Assembly (NCBI GenBank): GCA_030760725.1
Contig: JASWHV010000017.1
Location: 11,758,959-11,822,958, forward strand
Direction: 5' to 3'
Length of the DNA stretch: 64,000 nt
Source: Neostapfia colusana
Taxonomy: Eukaryota > Streptophyta > Magnoliopsida > Poales > Poaceae
The translations under genes and the position numbers were made by a program. Shown here one piece after another: positions 43,305 to 55,249 of this stretch. Under the pieces are notes generated by a model that saw only the letters and a list, made by a program, of their open reading frames with translations, had not been told where the DNA came from and searched no databases. Positions within the stretch are counted from its first letter, which is position 1. Every line of letters starts with the position of its first letter.

Positions 43305-44651
43305 CGCTCGCCTTGCCAGTACCACCCAGCCTCACCGAGCCCCGCACACGAGCGTCTGAAGCCCAACCGACAACTGTAGCAGCAGCATACAGCGCTGACT
43401 CCCTGTAGTTCTTCTTGATGCGCCTGTCAATCTCCTCGTCACGAAGCCGTGTTGTTGGTGTTTCTCGCGATGAAGCTTACCAAACATATTCTTATGATAT
43501 ATTGTTACTGGTTTGGAAAATCATCGCAAGATGGATTTACACTGATACAAGTTGAAGGATATTTATTTTGGGATGCAGATCCTCTGCTGCGTGCCCTGCT
43601 TCTGCTCTCTCTCTCAAGAAAATAAAGTTTCATATTTTTGCTATTGGTTTGTTTTTTCTTTACTTCCATACCACTATCGTCAAGTCTGTTAGACATACTA
43701 ATTGTCATATATTGAAATCTTGATAGATTCTTTTAAAAAATGATAAAATTACTAGGCGTAGCCAATGTTTTCAAGTCACCTGATTGACCCTAGTCGCCGG
43801 ACGACTAGTTGACCTCAAAGTAGTCCTGATTTCTTTTTAGAAGTTTTTAGTCGATACTATATATATATGTGTACACATAAATATCAACAGATACATATAT
43901 ATATACATATATATATATATATACATGGAATAGTTCAAAATTCAGATGAGACACAAATTACACAAAATTGTTCAGTATCATATATAAACAAGATGGAATA
44001 ATCAATAGCCTATTAGGAGAAAAAATATACTCACATTATAGAATTATAACTTTAGTCCAGCAACATTAGAAACAAAGGTAGTATTTTTTTTGAAAATAGT
44101 TCAAATCAGCGACAGTTCAGACAATTAAAAAAAACAACGGCTAAATGAACTGAGACAAACAACAAACAATTAAGTTTAGTTCAGCAATTAAGTTCAATTC
44201 AGACAACTATAAACAACAAAAATAAATAAAAGAGACAAACAAAAGCAATTAAGTTCAGTTCTGATCGCCCTGATTGAGTTGAACACAATGATCGTGCCAT
44301 ATTGTACGATAAGGACGACTAATCGTAAGTAATCGCGAATGGTCGGGCGACATGAAAACAACGGGCATAGCAATCAAATCTTATTATTGTAAAGTCAACG
44401 AGATTCTAATAGGGCATGTATATGAGCCACCACTACCACATCAGCTCACAAGATGCAACAGACAGTAGGATGCAACTCATCTTCTCCAATACTCGGTTTG
44501 GAAGATCTATCATACATGTGCATGTATATAACTAAAATTTATGGAAAAACAAATACAACCTAGCTAGGATGAAAAACTCAAATTTGCATTGAATAAAATG
44601 CAAATTTGGAAGACCCTATTATTGTAATATATAACTGAATAACCACAACGC
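43305..44651. other. AT-rich stretch with microsatellite and a MITE-like element
   Basis: A (ta)n-rich tract lies at 43856-43925. A possible MITE at 43757-44372 is listed separately. No gene. Confidence 0.55.
43757..44372. mobile_element. possible hAT-type MITE
   Basis: gtagccaatgttttcaagtc at 43757 is an imperfect inverted match to the right end, 44340-44372 (gacatgaaaacaacgggcatagc). Both inner sides contain gtcg/cgac-rich sequence around cgactag. Target duplication not established. Confidence 0.45.
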
Positions 44652-44656
44652 TAGTA

Positions 44657-46252
44657 TGCAAACTGAAAGTTGCCTAGAGGGGGTGAATAGGCTAAATTAA
44701 ATTTAACACTCGATAATTAACTGACTTGTTCTGTCAGGTTCGGATAAGTTCGAGATTTTCGGATAAGTCTGATGAAGTCTGACTTGTCCGAAGTCAGTTG
44801 CAGCAGAAATAAATCTAACTAGTTATAGATCAAGTGTGCAAGCAATATGGTCTAGAAATAGCTCTTAAACAAGCCTAGCAACCTTCTAAGTAAAGATGAT
44901 GATCTAAATCCTAAAGTAGTTGAACACTAGAGTTTGATCAATCACAACCAAGAGCAATGATATGAAATTGAAGAATAAGTAAATGAGCACAAGTGGACGC
45001 GAGGATTTGTATATCAAAGTTTGATTCCAAACAGAAATCTACGTCTCTGTTGAGGTGTCCACAAAGGACCGGGTCTCTTTCAACCCTAACCCTCAAAGAG
45101 TGATCATAAAGATCAAACTTGGTTGTCCACTATCAACTCAAGGGTGATTACAAACTTCCCAAGTCTCACCACAAGTCGGGAACAATGCTCCAAGAGTAAC
45201 AAACATAAACCACGCAACAAGACAGTGTGCAACTGAGCAAACTCATCCATAAGTGTTCCTCTTCTTGAAACTCCTCACAAAACCTCAAATCCTCACAAGA
45301 TTCAAGAATGAATGCTAGAGGTGTGAGGGAGGTATAGGAATGCTCAAGAACACTTGTCAAAGCTCAGGGGTTGATCTTCTTTAAAATGGGGATGAGATCC
45401 CTCCTTTTATAGCGCTTCCCAAAATATGACCGTTGCCAACCACTAAAGTTTGAACATGTCCGGACTCCACTTCGGACATGTCCGAGATTGGGGACCATTA
45501 ACGGTAAAATGACGTCCTCAACTGACACTAGTTCAGACAATCTTGTTGATTCCACTTCAAACATGTCTAACTTATTTCGGACATGTCCGAGCTGACATAT
45601 CCGAACCAGTCTTCGGATATCCTCAGACTTCAGACATGTCTGAACTCCACTTCGGACATGTCCGACCCTAAACAGAAGATACATCTCCTAACTTTTTAGA
45701 CATGTCCGGACCTATACGGAGGGTACATGTCTGACCTCTTCGGACATGCCCGACCCTAAACAGAAGGTGCATCTTCGACTTTTTCTGACATGTACGACCT
45801 TCTAGACTTACGAAATCCCAAAAACCTTAGACTTCAAACATGTCCGAATTTCTTCGGATATGTTCGAATCTACACAGAAGGTACTTCTCCGAAACCTTCA
45901 AACATGTCCGAGTCTATACAGAGAGTACTTTTCCGAATCTCTCTGACATGTTCGAGATTTTTGACCTAGCGACTTTTTTCTACACAAAGGGTTATTTTAT
46001 GGGATTGCGCTTGCTTTTCTTTGCTGCGTGCCGTGTCCCTCTTAATAGTGTGGCGTTCCTACACTCAAGAAAAATAAAAACCCTAACTCTATTGTGTAGC
46101 TTCACACCGTCTTCTGCATTTCACTTTTTGAAAAGCCCTCATCTCTTCTTACCATCCAACCTATCTGCACACATGCTCCTTCAATTCATTAGCATTTTAA
46201 TTGTTCGTCATTAATCCTCCAAAACCCACACGGGGACCTAGATGCACTTTCA
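44657..46252 (-). repeat. 3' LTR of the Sirevirus
   Basis: 1596 bp, plus-strand ends tgcaaactgaaag and gcactttca. In element direction, U3 (about 45970-45430) carries many cggacatgtccg palindromes, then a TATA box (ctataaaagg, 45412-45403), then R/U5. Confidence 0.88.
45430..45970. repeat. U3 array of tcggacatgtccga palindromes
   Basis: At least ten perfect or near-perfect copies of the 14-bp palindrome TCGGACATGTCCGA (e.g. 45472-45485, 45591-45600 region, 45652-45664), irregularly spaced by 20-60 bp. Confidence 0.9.
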
Positions 46253-46268
46253 ATCTCCCTTTTTTGGT
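46253..46268 (-). promoter_or_regulatory. polypurine tract
   Basis: On the minus strand CACCAAAAAAGGGAGAT abuts the LTR start TGAAAGTGC. It is the likely plus-strand DNA primer. Confidence 0.85.
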
Positions 46269-46699
46269 GATTAATGACAACCAATTAAAATTTCCAATAA
46301 GCGAGTAAAAATATGAGTTCTGATCATGATGTTTGTATGAAAGAACCCCCCCTGAACGTATGATTTATAAAAATAGAGTTTTCAAGTATACGTCATGATT
46401 GTGGGGTGCCTAAATGCAATGTGTGACAATATGATGATTATGTGTGATGCGAGAGATATATTGCATGAAAGTAACACATCACATATGAGAAAAACATATC
46501 ACATATCACAATAGTCATAACATCACATAGCCATACATAATATGGGTGCACATAGTGAAAATAACACATCACATTCCATGTGACCATCATTACACATTGT
46601 TTAGGAAATTGAAACATAGAGTAGAAGCTAATATAGACTAAGGACTACTCTCTCTCTCTCTCCCCTTTGGCATCAAGGCACCAAAAAGGGAAATAGAGA

Positions 46700-48202
46700 A
46701 AAGGAGGGGGTGAAGCTAGGCATCGTCATCCTCGTCGTCGTCTTCGTCCTCGTACTCGTCGTCATCGACAGCAGGAGGAGCTGGAGCGGCACTCGAACTA
46801 GCACCGGTGTTATCGAAGAAAGCTAACTCCTCGAAGGTGAGCTCCGGAAAGTCCAGAGGTGTGTCATCCTCGCTGTCCTCGGAAACATGAGAGCCGGTGC
46901 ATGCATATCCCTCCTTAACTCCTTGATGGCCTTTTCATTCTTTTGAACCTTCACATGTGTACTCGTACACATGGTGAAGATGGAGCGGAGTACCTTGAGA
47001 AGGTCACTAGAGGAGGCTGGAGCTCTCTTGGGCTGAGCTGGAGAAGGGACAGAGGCGGCTGTCGCACGAGCATGGCTGGCACAAGTCGGTCAAAGGGGTG
47101 GAGCTGTGGTGTCGCTTCCTAAGGCTATAGCGTCCTATGTGCTACATCCTTCACATAAGTCTTCCCTGACACCTTCTCGATCATCTTCATAATGTAGGGT
47201 GCATAGATGCACGACCTCGAAGGAGTCTCAGTAGTCGAGTAGATCTCCATGTAAATAAAGTCAAATACATTGAACCTTGTTTTCTCTCTCAGCCACTTGA
47301 GCAAATTTCTGGAGTTTGAGTTGATCCTTGTTACATCTCCATCTTTTGGTGCCAAGGTATTCTTAGTAATTCTGTTGAGCACTTGGAAGAATGGAAGAAG
47401 ACCTTGGGTGTGAGGAAGGTTGAAGTAAAAATGAGTATCATACAAAAAGTTGATCTCATTGTTTTTCAGGATGAGCTCTTCATGAATCTTGTAATTGAAC
47501 TTCAACGTCCTCTGGAGTCCAAGAATCTTGGCAAACTCGTTATATGTGACAGTGTACCTCTCACCGTCAATTATCGAGGTAATTCTTGACTCCCCATCTG
47601 GATGGAAACAAAACTGTGGCATAGAATTGGCAAATAACCTCCACATTCCATCCATACTCAATGACCATGAACTATTTGATCCCATGGTACTCACAGGAAG
47701 CTATAACTTCCTTGAAAACTTCTTTGTTCCTATTCTCCATATATTTCCAGTCAATCCACTGCATGTCGATGACTGGATGCTTTTTGCTCATGAGGACGGA
47801 ACGGTAGTAATCCACATGAAAATCACTCCAAAAGCAAAAGTCTGCTGCCATCTTCTCATATTCATAGATGTTCTCTCCCCCCTGCTCGTAAGCCCCGCAG
47901 ATATTTCTTCGGTAATCCATAAGTGGAGTTGTCCTCATTGGGTCTCTAATTGGTGCTTCCATGTGTAGTGGGCCAATATCTCCCGGATTAGCTTGTTGTG
48001 GCTCCTCTAACCCCTCTCGGCTCTCAAGCATGATCCTCACTGCCTTGTTGATCTCATCCGCTGTCCTTGCCACTTCCCGGACAGTCCTCTTTCGCCGGGT
48101 GTAGGCATTGATGGCCGACGGGGATTCCGTACGGTCATTTCTCTTCTTTCTCCGGATTTTATGTGGAGGAGCGTCAGACATGATGCCTGAGTAAAGGGAC
48201 AA
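46700..48202 (-). pseudogene. envelope-position extra ORF of the Sirevirus (plant transposon protein domain)
   Basis: ATG at 48202 opens MSLYSGIMSDAPPHKIRRKKR, a basic N-terminus, then an acidic/Arg-rich helical part and FCFWSDFHVDYYRSVLMSKKHPVIDMQWIDWKYM up to about 47690. There a one-base frameshift moves the frame to 47694-47125: FHPDGESRITSIIDGERYTVTYNEFAKILGL and LPHTQGLLPFFQVLNRITKNTLAPKDGDV. This resembles the 'putative plant transposon protein' domain found downstream of pol in grass Sireviruses. Beyond 47125 a stop separates an Asp/Glu-rich tail (about 46800-46715). I see no clear signal peptide or transmembrane helix. Its role is unknown. Confidence 0.75.
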
Positions 48203-48229
48203 TTGTGAGATGATTGTGAAGGAATTTGG

Positions 48230-48960
48230 AGTTAAATTGGAGTAGGTAACAACATAATTTAGTGTTCAGTCTGTACAGTTTCGGATATGTCGGAAAAATT
48301 TCGTATATGTCAAAAATGTTCGTACTTGTCCGAGGCCAATCTCGGACATGTCCGAGTTAGTACAGTTTTAGCCCTAAATCATTCAAATTTTGCCTAATCC
48401 GAGTCCAGTTGATTCAAGGTTGTCTAGGAATAACATCATCTAGAGGCTATTCTATTCAGGGACTTGACAAAAGGAGGAGGGATTCGACAAATCGCGAAAG
48501 GGGGCAAAATACATTCAAAAGGGATGAAACCCTAACGATCCGCGTCGAGGTTGAAAGTAGAGGTCCGGGGAAGGTTTCCCGGGCTTGAATTCTTCAAGAA
48601 CTGGCTGTAGAACGAGGGAATCACCGGTGGGAAGTGGAAATCACCTTGGGGCGCAAGGGAGGAGGAGAGCCGGTTGTGAGAGAAGAGAAAAGAGAAGAAA
48701 ACTGTCCGGGATCGACCAGGAGGTCCTTATACCCCGACGTTGGATATGTACGAACTTGGTTTCGGACATGTCCGACTTCTTCAAATAAGTGGGGATCTCG
48801 GACTTTTCCGATGGTTCGGACATGTTCGAATTAGACATGTCCGAGTTATTCAGGAAAATGTCCTTAATAGCATTTTAAAGGGGCATATGTATGTATATAT
48901 GTATGCCTTTGGTAGAAAAATTTTCGTAATATCATTTTAAAGGCTTTCTTTATCAAGTTT
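48230..48960 (-). promoter_or_regulatory. promoter-like block upstream of the extra ORF
   Basis: Non-coding block between RNase H and the extra ORF. In element direction it has copies of the LTR palindrome (tcggacatgtccga types at 48845-48760), then ggggtataagg (48735-48725), then a leader to the ATG at 48202. A further perfect 16-bp copy ctcggacatgtccgag lies at 48341-48356. The order palindromes-TATA-leader is that of the element's own LTR. Promoter activity is inferred. Confidence 0.5.
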
Positions 48961-49111
48961 GTCGTTATTCATAGCCTATGTTCAGTATATCAGGCCACAT
49001 TCCTAAAGTCTAGTATGTTTAGCTCATTCCTAAGTTCACAAAACCAATTTTCATCTAGTGGCTTGGTAAATATGCCGGCTAGCTGTTTTTTAGTTCTAAC
49101 ATGAGAGATGA

Positions 49112-49712
49112 CTATGTCTCCCTTAAGTGAGTGATTCTTAGAAAATGATGCCGTATATCTATGTGTTTGGTTCTAGAGTGCTCAACGCGGTTATGAGCAA
49201 TTTTAATAGCACTCTCATTGTCGCAAAGAAGTAGGATATGTGTCATATTATGACCATAATCCTTTAGTGTTTGTTTCAACCAAAGAAGCTGTGCATAACA
49301 ACTTCTGGCTGTGACATACTGCGCTTCTGCTGTGGAATGGGCAATGGATTTTTGTTTCTTTGAGGACCATGACACAAGAGATCTACCTAAAAATTTACAA
49401 GTTCTGGATGTGCTTTTCCTCTTTACATCCGACATAGTCGGCATCGGAATATCCTATTAGATCAAATTCTGAGCCTTTAGGATACCATAGCCCTATGTTT
49501 GGTGTGTGTACTAGATATCTCAAAATTCTCTTAACAGCTCTTAAATGACATTCTTTAGGGGCAGCATGGAATCTAGCACACATACACACACTAAGCATAA
49601 TATCGGGCCTAGATGCACAAAGATAAAGCAGAGAGCCTATCATGGAACGATATACCTTTTGGTCCACGCTAGTTCCATCTTCATTAAGGTCAATATTTCT
49701 ATTTGTTCCCAT
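49112..49712 (-). pseudogene. Sirevirus RNase H
   Basis: The minus-strand frame 49712-49395 gives SMIGSLLYLCASRPDIML and GYSDADYVG; a shift to 49444-49112 gives SWSSKKQKSIAHSTAEAQYV, LLCDNESAIKIAHN and HTKHIDIRHHFLR. Acidic residues are largely present. Two frame breaks exist, one of them caused by the 62-bp duplication just upstream. Confidence 0.85.
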
Positions 49713-50533
49713 GGGCGTGATTGGTCCACGCTAGTTCCATCTCCATTAAGGTCAAGATGTCTATTTGTTCCCATGGGCGTCTTGATGGCTTTGGTCTTGT
49801 CCATGTTAAATTTCTTGAGTATGTCTTGAGTATACTTGGTTTGACTTATGAACATGCCATCCTTGAGTTGATTGACTTGAAAACCTAAGAAAAACTTCAA
49901 CTCCCCCATCATGGACATTTTGAACCTCTCCGTCATTATCTTGCTAAACTCGTCACAAAATGTCTTGTTACTGGAGCCAAATATAATGTCATCGACATAT
50001 ATTTGAAATACAAATGGGTCATCATCAAAATTCTTTTTAAATAGAGTATAATCAGATTTTCCTATCCTAGGAGCTTGTTTGAGTCCATAGAGAGCTTTGT
50101 GCAACTTGTAAACGTGATTAGGATATTCTTGATCTTCAAATCCCGGGGGTTGCTTCACATACACTTCCTCCTTGATTAGTCCGTTTAGTAAGGCACTTTT
50201 CACGTCTATTTGATAAAGCTTAAAATCATGGTGAGTAGCATAGGATAATAAAATACGAATTGACTCAAGCCTAGCTACGGGAGCAAAGGTTTCATCGAAA
50301 TCCAAACCTTCGACTTGTGAATATCCTTTGACCATAAGCCTTGCCTTGTTTGTTGTTATCACTCCATGTTCATCTTGCTTGTTTCGGAACACCCACTTGG
50401 TACCTACAATGTTGGCATTTGGTCTCTTCACCAATTCCCGAACTTCGTTCCTCTTGAAGTTGTTCAATTCTTCTTGCATGGCCACCACCAAATCCGGGTC
50501 TTGTAGTGCTTCCTCCACCCTTATAGGTTCCAA
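49640..50533 (-). pseudogene. Sirevirus reverse transcriptase
   Basis: The frame from 50533 has MEPIRVEEALQDPDLVVAMQ, GTKWVFRNKQ, VARLESIRILLSYATHH and the intact box YVDDIIFGS. Right after LYGLKQAPR about 15 residues of the normal AWYERL... segment are missing and IGKSDYTLFKK follows, an in-frame deletion at about 50063-50072 in the fingers/palm junction. The frame runs into the 62-bp duplication at 49784 and out of phase. Confidence 0.88.
49661..49784. repeat. 62-bp tandem duplication in pol
   Basis: ggtccacgctagttccatct begins at 49661 and at 49723; the copies differ at about four bases. 62 is not a multiple of three, so it shifts RNase H out of frame with RT. Confidence 0.9.
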
Positions 50534-51094
50534 GGAAGAAAAAAATGAGTAATGCTCACAAAAGTTTGCATCAAGGGATCGAGTGGTTACCCCTCTAGTG
50601 TTATCACCAAGAATGTTGTCGACGGGGTGATCTCGTTGAACACTTTGGTAGACCCTTGGATGTGGTAATTGGGGTCTTGGATCAACTTCACCTTCATCAT
50701 CGGCTCCCCCTTGATCAATGCCGTCATCTTGATTTTGATCAATTTGAACTTGAGAGTCTTGTGGTTGATCATTTTGAGCTTGATCTTGTACTTGTTTGGG
50801 GGAGCAGCTTGTGTTGAGGATTGATCCGCTTGACCTTGATTTTTCTCTTGTGGGCGTACATCACCAAGGGCCATCCTTCTTAGTTCTATGTAAGGAGCTC
50901 CTCTTCATCTAGCATGGATTGATCAACTTGCTCTACTTGAGAGCCGTTAGTTTCATCAAACACTGCATCACATGCTAATTCAACATAATCGGAGTTTTTG
51001 TTGAAAACACGGTATGCGTAAGTGTTTGAGTCATATCCAAGCAAGAATCCTTCATCAGATTTGGATGCAAACTTTGAAGTTCTAGGATTTTTAT

Positions 51095-51703
51095 TTAGAA
51101 TGAAACATTTGCTACCAAATACTCTAAAACATTGGACACATTGGACTTGTTACCAAGCAAGAGTCGATGAAGATAGAGCCGATTTGTGGCATGACAAGTG
51201 GTGTTAACCGCTTCAGCCCAAAACCGATCCGAAGTCTTGTACTCATCAAGCATGGTCCTTGCCATCTCGATGAGTGTGCGGTTCTTCCTTTCGGCGACTC
51301 CATTTTGTTGAGGAGAGTATGGAGTTGAAAATTCATGCTTGATCCCTTCTTCATCAGGGTACTCCTCCGCTTGAGTATTCTTGAACTTGATGTCGTTGTC
51401 ACTCCTAATCTTCTTGATTCTTAAGGAGAATTCATTTTGATCTCTCCTTAAGAATTTCTTCAGCAGTACTTGTGTTTCACTATTTTCATACAAAAAGAAC
51501 ACCCAAGTGAAACGAGAATAATCATCAACTATAATAAGATCGTATTTGTTACCACCTATGCTTATGTAAGCAATGGGACCAAAAAGGTCCATATGAAGCA
51601 GCTCCAAAGGTCTTGTGGTGGTCATCACGTTATTTGCGGGATGAGGTGCTCCAACTTGCTTTCCGACTTGACAAGCGCTACAAAGCCTATCTTTCTCAAA
51701 CAA
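51095..51703 (-). pseudogene. Sirevirus integrase
   Basis: The frame shows the HHCC-domain end DRLCSACQVGKQ, then HMDLFGP, RSDND and NGVAERKNRTLIEMARTML: all three acidic catalytic residues are intact. After CHATNRLYLHRLLL the normal continuation (KTPYE..) is shifted into another frame around 51145. It lies between GAG-pre-integrase (to 51720) and RT, separated by degenerate linker sequence (50590-51090). Confidence 0.88.
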
Positions 51704-52200
51704 GACATTTGTTACTGATGTGATCGCCTTTCAGAAGTTTTTTCATGTTCCTCATACCAACATGGGCTAGTCTCCTATGCCACAACCAACCCATGTTAGT
51801 CTTTGCAATTAGGCATGTGTCAAGTTGAGCATTATCCATGGAAAAATCCACAAGATAAAGCTTTCCCTTTAGCACACCCTTAAATGCAATTGAGTTATTG
51901 CTTCTTCTAAAGACGGTCACACCTTCATTAGTGAACATGCAGTTGTATCTTTTTTCACAAGGTTGTGAAACGGATAGTAAATTATAATCAAGTGAATATA
52001 CATGCAAAACATGAGAAATTGAGTGTTGAGAAGAGATAGCTATTTTACCAATGCCGAGTACTCTTCCATGGCTATTGTCTCCAAAGGAAATGTCTTCACT
52101 TGGATCATCATTTTCTTCATATGCAATGAACATCTTCTCTCCGATCATGTGGTTTGTGCACCCGCTATCAAGTACCCATTTTGATCCACCGGAGGAGTAT
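51696..52200 (-). pseudogene. Sirevirus aspartic protease and GAG-pre-integrase
   Basis: On the minus strand GSKWVLDSGCTNHMIGEK (about 52190-52137) is the copia protease site with DSG intact. GRVLGIGKIAIS, YNLLSVSQ and WHRRLAHVGMRNMKKLLKGDHI follow (the pre-integrase zinc region). The frame is open from about 52200 to 51696, where it overlaps the integrase frame. Confidence 0.88.
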
Positions 52201-52299
52201 GTCTACAAAACAAATTATGCCTTGGTTTTAGGTACCCAAGCTTGTTTGAGTCCTCTCACGTTAGTCACAAGAGTTTTGGGCACCCACACACAAGTTTTT

Positions 52300-53458
52300 G
52301 GTTTCTTATGGTGTGGCACAACATACTTAGCAACAACTCTACCAAATTTGTTTCTCATAAGAACATAAGAAGCCTCAAATCATAAAATGGCATAGTTGAA
52401 GCTAAATAATCATTTGCATGATAGGAATTGCTTGAGTGCACATATTTGGATGATCCTTCCTTAACAAAAGTAATGTGTTCCTTGTCGTCCTTAATAATTC
52501 TAGTGTTTTCTTTCCCACCTCTAACATATCCTAGACCATCTTTAATTAGGTGAGATCTAGAGTTCAAGTATGCACTCCTAGCATAATCAAGTTTTTCTTT
52601 ATCAAACACTTCTTTCTTGGTTTGAGGTTTTCCTTGGGCTGCACTAAGTTGTTCCTTTAAGATGGTTATCAATTTTGCACACTTGCAACTTTTAGTAGTT
52701 GATTTAAGTGAGTCTCTAGAGGATGAAGCACTAGACCTAAGAGATTCAAATTTTACTCCAAGTAATTTGTGAGTCTTTGACAAACTCTCAAATTTATCTT
52801 GAAGTGCAGCGTTCGAGCTTTTGACACTTGAACAAGTCTCTTTGCTTGATGCAAGTTCCAACTCTAATTTCATACTCTTTTCTTTTTCAATTTCTAAGGG
52901 TTTCTCTAATTCACGATTCTTTTCTTTCCTCAATAAGTAATCCTTCTTGCTTATCAAGAAGTGTCTCCATATAAACTACTTGATCCATGAGGTTTTCCAT
53001 TTTAGCAATTGTCTTTTTACTCATACCCTTAAACATGAATTCTATGGCACTACCACTACTATCACAATGACTATCACTAGCAATGGACTTAATGGAGGAT
53101 TTTGAGGTTACCTTACGTTTTGTCTCCTTGGCCATGAGACAAGTGTGCTTTTCCTTCCTCCAATTACCTCGGTTGGGCAAGAGCATCTTCTTGCTTGAAG
53201 ACCTGTCAATGGCAATGTTTGCCACTCCCTCTTTGGATGATGAACTTTCATCATTTGAGTCCCACTCTTCTCCTATGTGAGCAGATCTATGGAACTTCTT
53301 CATCTTGATGTTCTTCTTGTCTTCATCATCTTCTTTCTTCTCATGAGGGCAGTTGGCAATGTAATGTTCATATTTACCACAATTGTAGCAGACTCACTTT
53401 GTCTTTGACCTTGTCTTGTCCTTGGATTTCTTCTCATAGCTTGAGCTCTTCTTCTTTT
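52300..53458 (-). pseudogene. Sirevirus Gag, C-terminal two thirds
   Basis: From 53458: a Lys/Ser-rich segment, a stop at 53394-53396, then the zinc knuckle CYNCGKYEHYIANC (about 53390-53345). 53303-52911 and 52957-52355 are frames rich in Lys/Glu/Ser predicted to be coiled coil (ELEKPLEIEKEKSMKLELEL). The long coiled-coil extension after the zinc knuckle is typical of Sirevirus Gag. The capsid part is missing beyond 53458. Confidence 0.8.
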
Positions 53459-53564
53459 GACGGGGCCCGGACCCGGTCATGGGGCCATGCCGCTCGCCTG
53501 GGAATCACATTGGGTGGTGCCGTGATATGCGGCACCCAACAACACACATATAAGTAACCATATC
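53459..53564. other. junction segment between two elements
   Basis: About 105 bp with no similarity to either neighbour that I can see. It must be old flank: 53560-53564 (atatc) is the left target-site copy of the next element and should continue at 63285. Confidence 0.55.
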
Positions 53565-55187
53565 TGTGAGACCTATGTGTGCTGAATACATTGGTTATGA
53601 CGATAAAAGTTTTCAATTCTGCCAAAACACTCTTTTTGTCAAGGTCCGACTCTAGGTCCGAGCTCCGACAAGATCCGACGTAAGGTCTGACTTGCTATGG
53701 CTAGGTCCGACATGTGTTTTGTTAGCTCTGGCGGTAGGTCCGACTAGCTTTGGTAAGTTTCGGTGCTAGGTTCAGCTAGCTTTGGTAAGCTCCGGCTCTA
53801 GGTCGGGTTAGCTTTGGCAAGGTCTAGAGCTACATCACAATGGTTCTGTTTTTACGATGCAAATGTTTCAAACTTGCTTTACATCTATGGAAAGTTTGCT
53901 TAGTATTCTTTTACTAAGTTTTTGAAGTGTTATGGATGTTTACGGTGGTTAACATTTTGCTATGGTTTGCAACATGCTTATGTGAGGTGGTCGCGTAAGG
54001 TGTTGTGGTTTTCGGAACTAACGTGAGTCAAGTCGCAGACTTGTGCTCGAAAGTGTTGGTTGTTTATTCATGTGCAAGTGTTTCTTGAGTTCAAGATATG
54101 GCTGGAGACGGGATCCATTGATCAACAACCAAGTTCGGGAGGAATTGTGGTTGAGTTGATCGGCAGGTCGTGCACCATGTTTGGATCAAGAACAATGCCT
54201 ATGAAGGTACCGCGGACGTCGTCGGAAAGTGTTTGCACGTGTGCAAGGAGTGCATGGACGTGGCAACATGGTTCCTAGGCGTGATGAAGAGATGTGGACA
54301 TAAAGAATTGGTAGGAAAGGTCCAATCGGCTGGATTATGGACTCAGGCTGCGGCTGAGTCGATTATGGCTCAAATATGGAAAGGTCTGAGTTGGTTATGA
54401 TAGGATTTCATGTGGGACATGAAGTTGAGTTGTTTTAGGAATGTGGGATACGTTCCTAAGGTGTTTGGAAGTCTTAAGATTGATTCTATCTGCGTATAGA
54501 AGCGTCTTGAGCAGTTATGGAAAGTTAGAGTTTGAATCCAAGTAGGAGTAGGAGTCCTAGTTTGAATTGGGTTGCCCGTAGGCCTGGTTATATAAAAAAG
54601 GGAGGCCAAGGCTCATGGAGAGCATCACTTGTGGCTGCTTCTCTTGAGTTTTGATCAATAAACTTCGAAATTTAGAGGAGCTTTGGTGCCTTGTTCGTCC
54701 AACTTATTTTTGTCAAGTCTTTCTCGTCAAGTTTACGACAGTGATTTGGTGTTTTGATTATAACTCGAGTTGTACATATCCAATTGACATGATTCTTTTT
54801 GGGTTGTCTTCACAACTTGATTATCTATCATCTGTGAAGACTTCATGGTCATTGGATTTGTAGTTTATGATATACCCTAGTTTCTTTGCAGTGTTGCAGA
54901 TCTGGTTTTTACTCGAGTAGAATAGATTGACCCTCGTTTGATCTTTCGATCATAACTTGAGTTTTTTTTGACGGATTTCCGTGATTCTTGTTGTTGTGTC
55001 TTTGTGAATTGGTTCTCTATAATATATACCACTTTTGTTATGGTTTACCACGTTTAGATCAGTTGCATACATGGTTTCTTCAACATATCGATTTTCTGCC
55101 GAGGGGTTTTTTGTTGCTTCCGCTAAAAAGTTTAAATCTGCCATTCACCCCCCTCTGGTAGCTTTTCACGTGATCTTAGATCCTACA
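53565..55187 (+). repeat. 5' LTR
   Basis: tgtgagacctatg ... gatcctaca, TATA box tatataaaa at 54589-54597. U3 holds degenerate units with 'taggtccgactagctttggtaag' content (53638-53830). It lacks a segment of about 27 bp near 54118 that both other copies of the family in this window have, so that is a deletion in this LTR. Confidence 0.92.
53638..53830. repeat. degenerate U3 repeats
   Basis: Seven or so units of 25-30 bp contain ggtccgac / gctccg(a/g)c and tagctttggtaag. Equivalent arrays lie at 61708-61900 and, inverted, at 4115-4310. Confidence 0.8.
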
Positions 55188-55189
55188 AT

Positions 55190-55203
55190 TGGTATTAGAG
55201 CCA
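55190..55203 (+). promoter_or_regulatory. tRNA-iMet primer binding site
   Basis: tggtattagagcca, two bases after the LTR end. One C-to-T change from the usual site. Confidence 0.88.
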
Positions 55204-55249
55204 CGGTGCTCTAATATTTGTGATTTGCACGTGTTTTGACTAATCATCA

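Larger units (their letters stand above)
44657..53458 (-). mobile_element. Sirevirus (Ty1/copia) with extra ORF, 5' end lost
   Basis: Reading right to left: Gag C-terminal part, protease, integrase, reverse transcriptase, RNase H, a non-coding block, an extra ORF in envelope position, polypurine tract and 3' LTR (46252-44657). The extra ORF downstream of pol and the palindrome-rich long LTR are Sirevirus traits. The 5' LTR and N-terminal Gag are missing: coding similarity stops at about 53458. 44652-44656 (tagta) is the only visible target-site copy. Confidence 0.9.
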
